This document shows, piece after piece, positions 5,665 through 7,176 of a stretch of DNA of 7,176 nucleotides (position 1 is the stretch's first letter; the number at the start of each line of letters is the position of its first letter). The translations under genes and the position numbers were made by a program. The stretch is from an uncultured Bacilli bacterium. Its GTDB lineage: Bacteria; Bacillota_I; Bacilli_A; RF39; UBA660. The notes under the pieces are model-generated. The model had not been told where the DNA came from and searched no databases. It worked only from the letters and a program-made list of their open reading frames with translations. The stretch covers positions 1-7,176 of the forward strand of contig CANQIM010000061.1 of NCBI GenBank assembly GCA_947624075.1. The letters run 5' to 3'.

Positions 5665-7176
5665 TTATTTATAGCTTTTTTGCAAATATTTTTGCAATGG
5701 TTTCGTTAGTTCATCTTGATAAAAAATTTCTAATTCGTGTAGTGGTCTAGTCATACTAACATATAAGTTTTTCATATCTGTTGTATCATTAGACTGATAT
5801 TTTTCTTCTGATGCATCTGTAACAATAACCGCATCAAACTCCAATCCTTTTGCTAAAGCACTAGAAACAGAACAAACTCCACCATGATATGATTGATTAT
5901 CAAATGTAATTTCTTCTATTTCTTTTCCTAATTTGCTAAATTCCTCTTTTATTTTATGTGCTTCTTTTTCATCTCTACTAATCAAAGCTATCGAATCATA
6001 TTGTTTACCTTCCAATTGCAGTACATGATTTAGCAGTTGTTTATAATAGTCTTTAACAATTTTGATAAATCTTACATCTTCTCCATGTCTTATAACTGGT
6101 TCTGCTGTTGTTAATCCAATTTGATTTAGTGCCTCATTAGCAGAATTCATAATTTCAATCGTAGTTCGATAACTTTTACGTAAGTATTCCAAACTACAAT
6201 CTCCATCAAATCCTTGATTTATTACATCTTCCCAGTTATCAATACTTCTGTAATCATAAATCGACTGTGCTAAATCTCCGAATACACTAAAACTACTAGA
6301 AGCTAATATTTGCTTCAATGCATAAAAATTAAATTCTCCATAGTCTTGGGCTTCATCAATCACTGTATGGCGATACTTTTTAAATTCTTTAGATTCTTTT
6401 ACTTTGTATCCTAAATATAATAATCCTGCCAAATCTTCAATAGCATAAGTATTCTTTTTCTTTGACTGATTTTTTTTCATTTCGTCAGCAATTTCCAAAT
6501 TTACATAGGAATCAATGTTTTTTAAGAAATCATTATATAAGGTAGTAATTTTTTTATTCCTAAAATTAAGATATTTTCTTAAACTAGCACTACAGCCACT
6601 TCCCATTAACTCTTTCTTAAGTGCTTCATAATTTTTTAATAATGTACTCTTTTCTTTTTGTGTAGATGCCTGATTTACCATTGTATTATATTGTGTCATA
6701 AAGGAACTTAATAACTTTTCGTGTTGATCTTTTAAATAAGAAGAAACAAGTAAAATTAAACGATCCATTTTAGCCTCTAAATTACGATAATAGGTATTAT
6801 CAATTTCACTATAAATTTGTTGAATCACTTCTTTTGGTAGAATCTTGAATCCTTTTACATCAAAATCTTTGTTTGGTAAAACCTGCTTTTTATCTAAATC
6901 AGTAACATAAGAATCTATACTTTTTTTATAATCCATTGACAACTTGAATCTATTAAGGTTAAAATTTTTCCCCATTCGACCATAATCTTCTATCACAAAT
7001 TCTTCATTCAAAAAGTTTTTGACGAATTCTTCATAGGTCCATTGAGGAACATCAGATACATCTAAATCAGGTAATACTGCTGAAATATAATTTATAAAAA
7101 ACTTATTTGGGCCAATAACTAAATATTGATCAGATTTTATTTTATCACGATAATTGTAAGCCAAATATGCAATTCT
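5665..7176 (-). CDS. helD: HelD-like UvrD-family superfamily 1 helicase (N-terminus outside the window)
   Basis: The frame is open to the right edge, giving the last 503 residues. A TTG at 7164 is not a credible start: the residues before and after it (RIAYLAYNYRDK) match the helix that directly follows Walker A in this family, so Walker A and roughly the first 200-250 residues lie beyond the edge. Counting from the edge, motif Ia is at about 18-27 (YLVIGPNKFF), Walker B DEAQD at 274-278, motif III GDLAQSIYDYR at 300-310, motif IV SYRTT at 335-339, motif V KGLEFDAVIV at about 443-452 and motif VI LYVSMTRP at 471-478. The helical stretch between motif Ia and Walker B (about 50-260) fits the HelD-specific insertion rather than PcrA or UvrD. 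HelD of B. subtilis binds RNA polymerase and uses ATP to release it from stalled or post-termination complexes. Family assignment is strong; the role here is by homology. The gene ends in TAA, 229 bases before the Bax inhibitor-1 family start. Confidence 0.85.
   Translation of the reverse strand, partial: RIAYLAYNYRDKIKSDQYLVIGPNKFFINYISAVLPDLDVSDVPQWTYEEFVKNFLNEEFVIEDYGRMGKNFNLNRFKLSMDYKKSIDSYVTDLDKKQVLPNKDFDVKGFKILPKEVIQQIYSEIDNTYYRNLEAKMDRLILLVSSYLKDQHEKLLSSFMTQYNTMVNQASTQKEKSTLLKNYEALKKELMGSGCSASLRKYLNFRNKKITTLYNDFLKNIDSYVNLEIADEMKKNQSKKKNTYAIEDLAGLLYLGYKVKESKEFKKYRHTVIDEAQDYGEFNFYALKQILASSSFSVFGDLAQSIYDYRSIDNWEDVINQGFDGDCSLEYLRKSYRTTIEIMNSANEALNQIGLTTAEPVIRHGEDVRFIKIVKDYYKQLLNHVLQLEGKQYDSIALISRDEKEAHKIKEEFSKLGKEIEEITFDNQSYHGGVCSVSSALAKGLEFDAVIVTDASEEKYQSNDTTDMKNLYVSMTRPLHELEIFYQDELTKPLQKYLQKSYK

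Noticed and set aside
5487..5750. An 87-codon open frame on the plus strand between the Bax inhibitor-1 family and helicase genes
   Set aside because: It has no ribosome binding site, overlaps the helicase C-terminus in antisense, and covers the promoter candidates of the Bax inhibitor-1 family gene. Its Phe/Ile/Tyr-rich product matches translated AT-rich spacer.

Overview
The window is very AT-rich and looks like a chromosomal segment of a low-GC Firmicute (Bacillota). It most resembles the Bacilli/Erysipelotrichia-type gut lineages: strong AGGAG ribosome binding sites, sigma-A-like promoters, a HelD-type helicase, a DUF975 protein and a Gram-positive-type membrane-anchored arylsulfotransferase. 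Tryptophan is encoded by TGG and all four visible stops are TAA, so nothing suggests the mycoplasma code. The lineage call is inference from protein style and composition, not from a marker gene.

All five genes lie on the minus strand, so they read right to left. From the right edge: (1) a HelD-like superfamily 1 helicase, cut by the window edge just after where its Walker A motif should be; (2) a 229-base gap with a weak terminator and two stacked promoter candidates; (3) a Bax inhibitor-1 family membrane protein, closed by a good intrinsic terminator; (4) a 293-base AT-rich gap ending in a near-consensus promoter (TTGGCA, 17 bases, TATAAT); (5) a two-gene operon of a 592-residue membrane protein, in which a DUF975 domain is joined to a CmpB-type (PF06541) domain, and a four-helix membrane-anchored metallophosphoesterase, with the two genes 2 bases apart; (6) a 157-base gap with a weak terminator candidate; (7) an aryl-sulfate sulfotransferase whose C-terminal end is cut by the left edge.

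Four of the five products are membrane proteins or are predicted to act outside the cytoplasm. The only clear functional coupling is the tight pairing of the DUF975-CmpB fusion with the phosphoesterase. I see no mobile element, CRISPR array, tRNA, rRNA, toxin-antitoxin pair or defence system. The most interesting points are the fusion protein with its phosphoesterase partner, a direct repeat around the predicted transcription start of that operon, and the two lone cysteines of the arylsulfotransferase.
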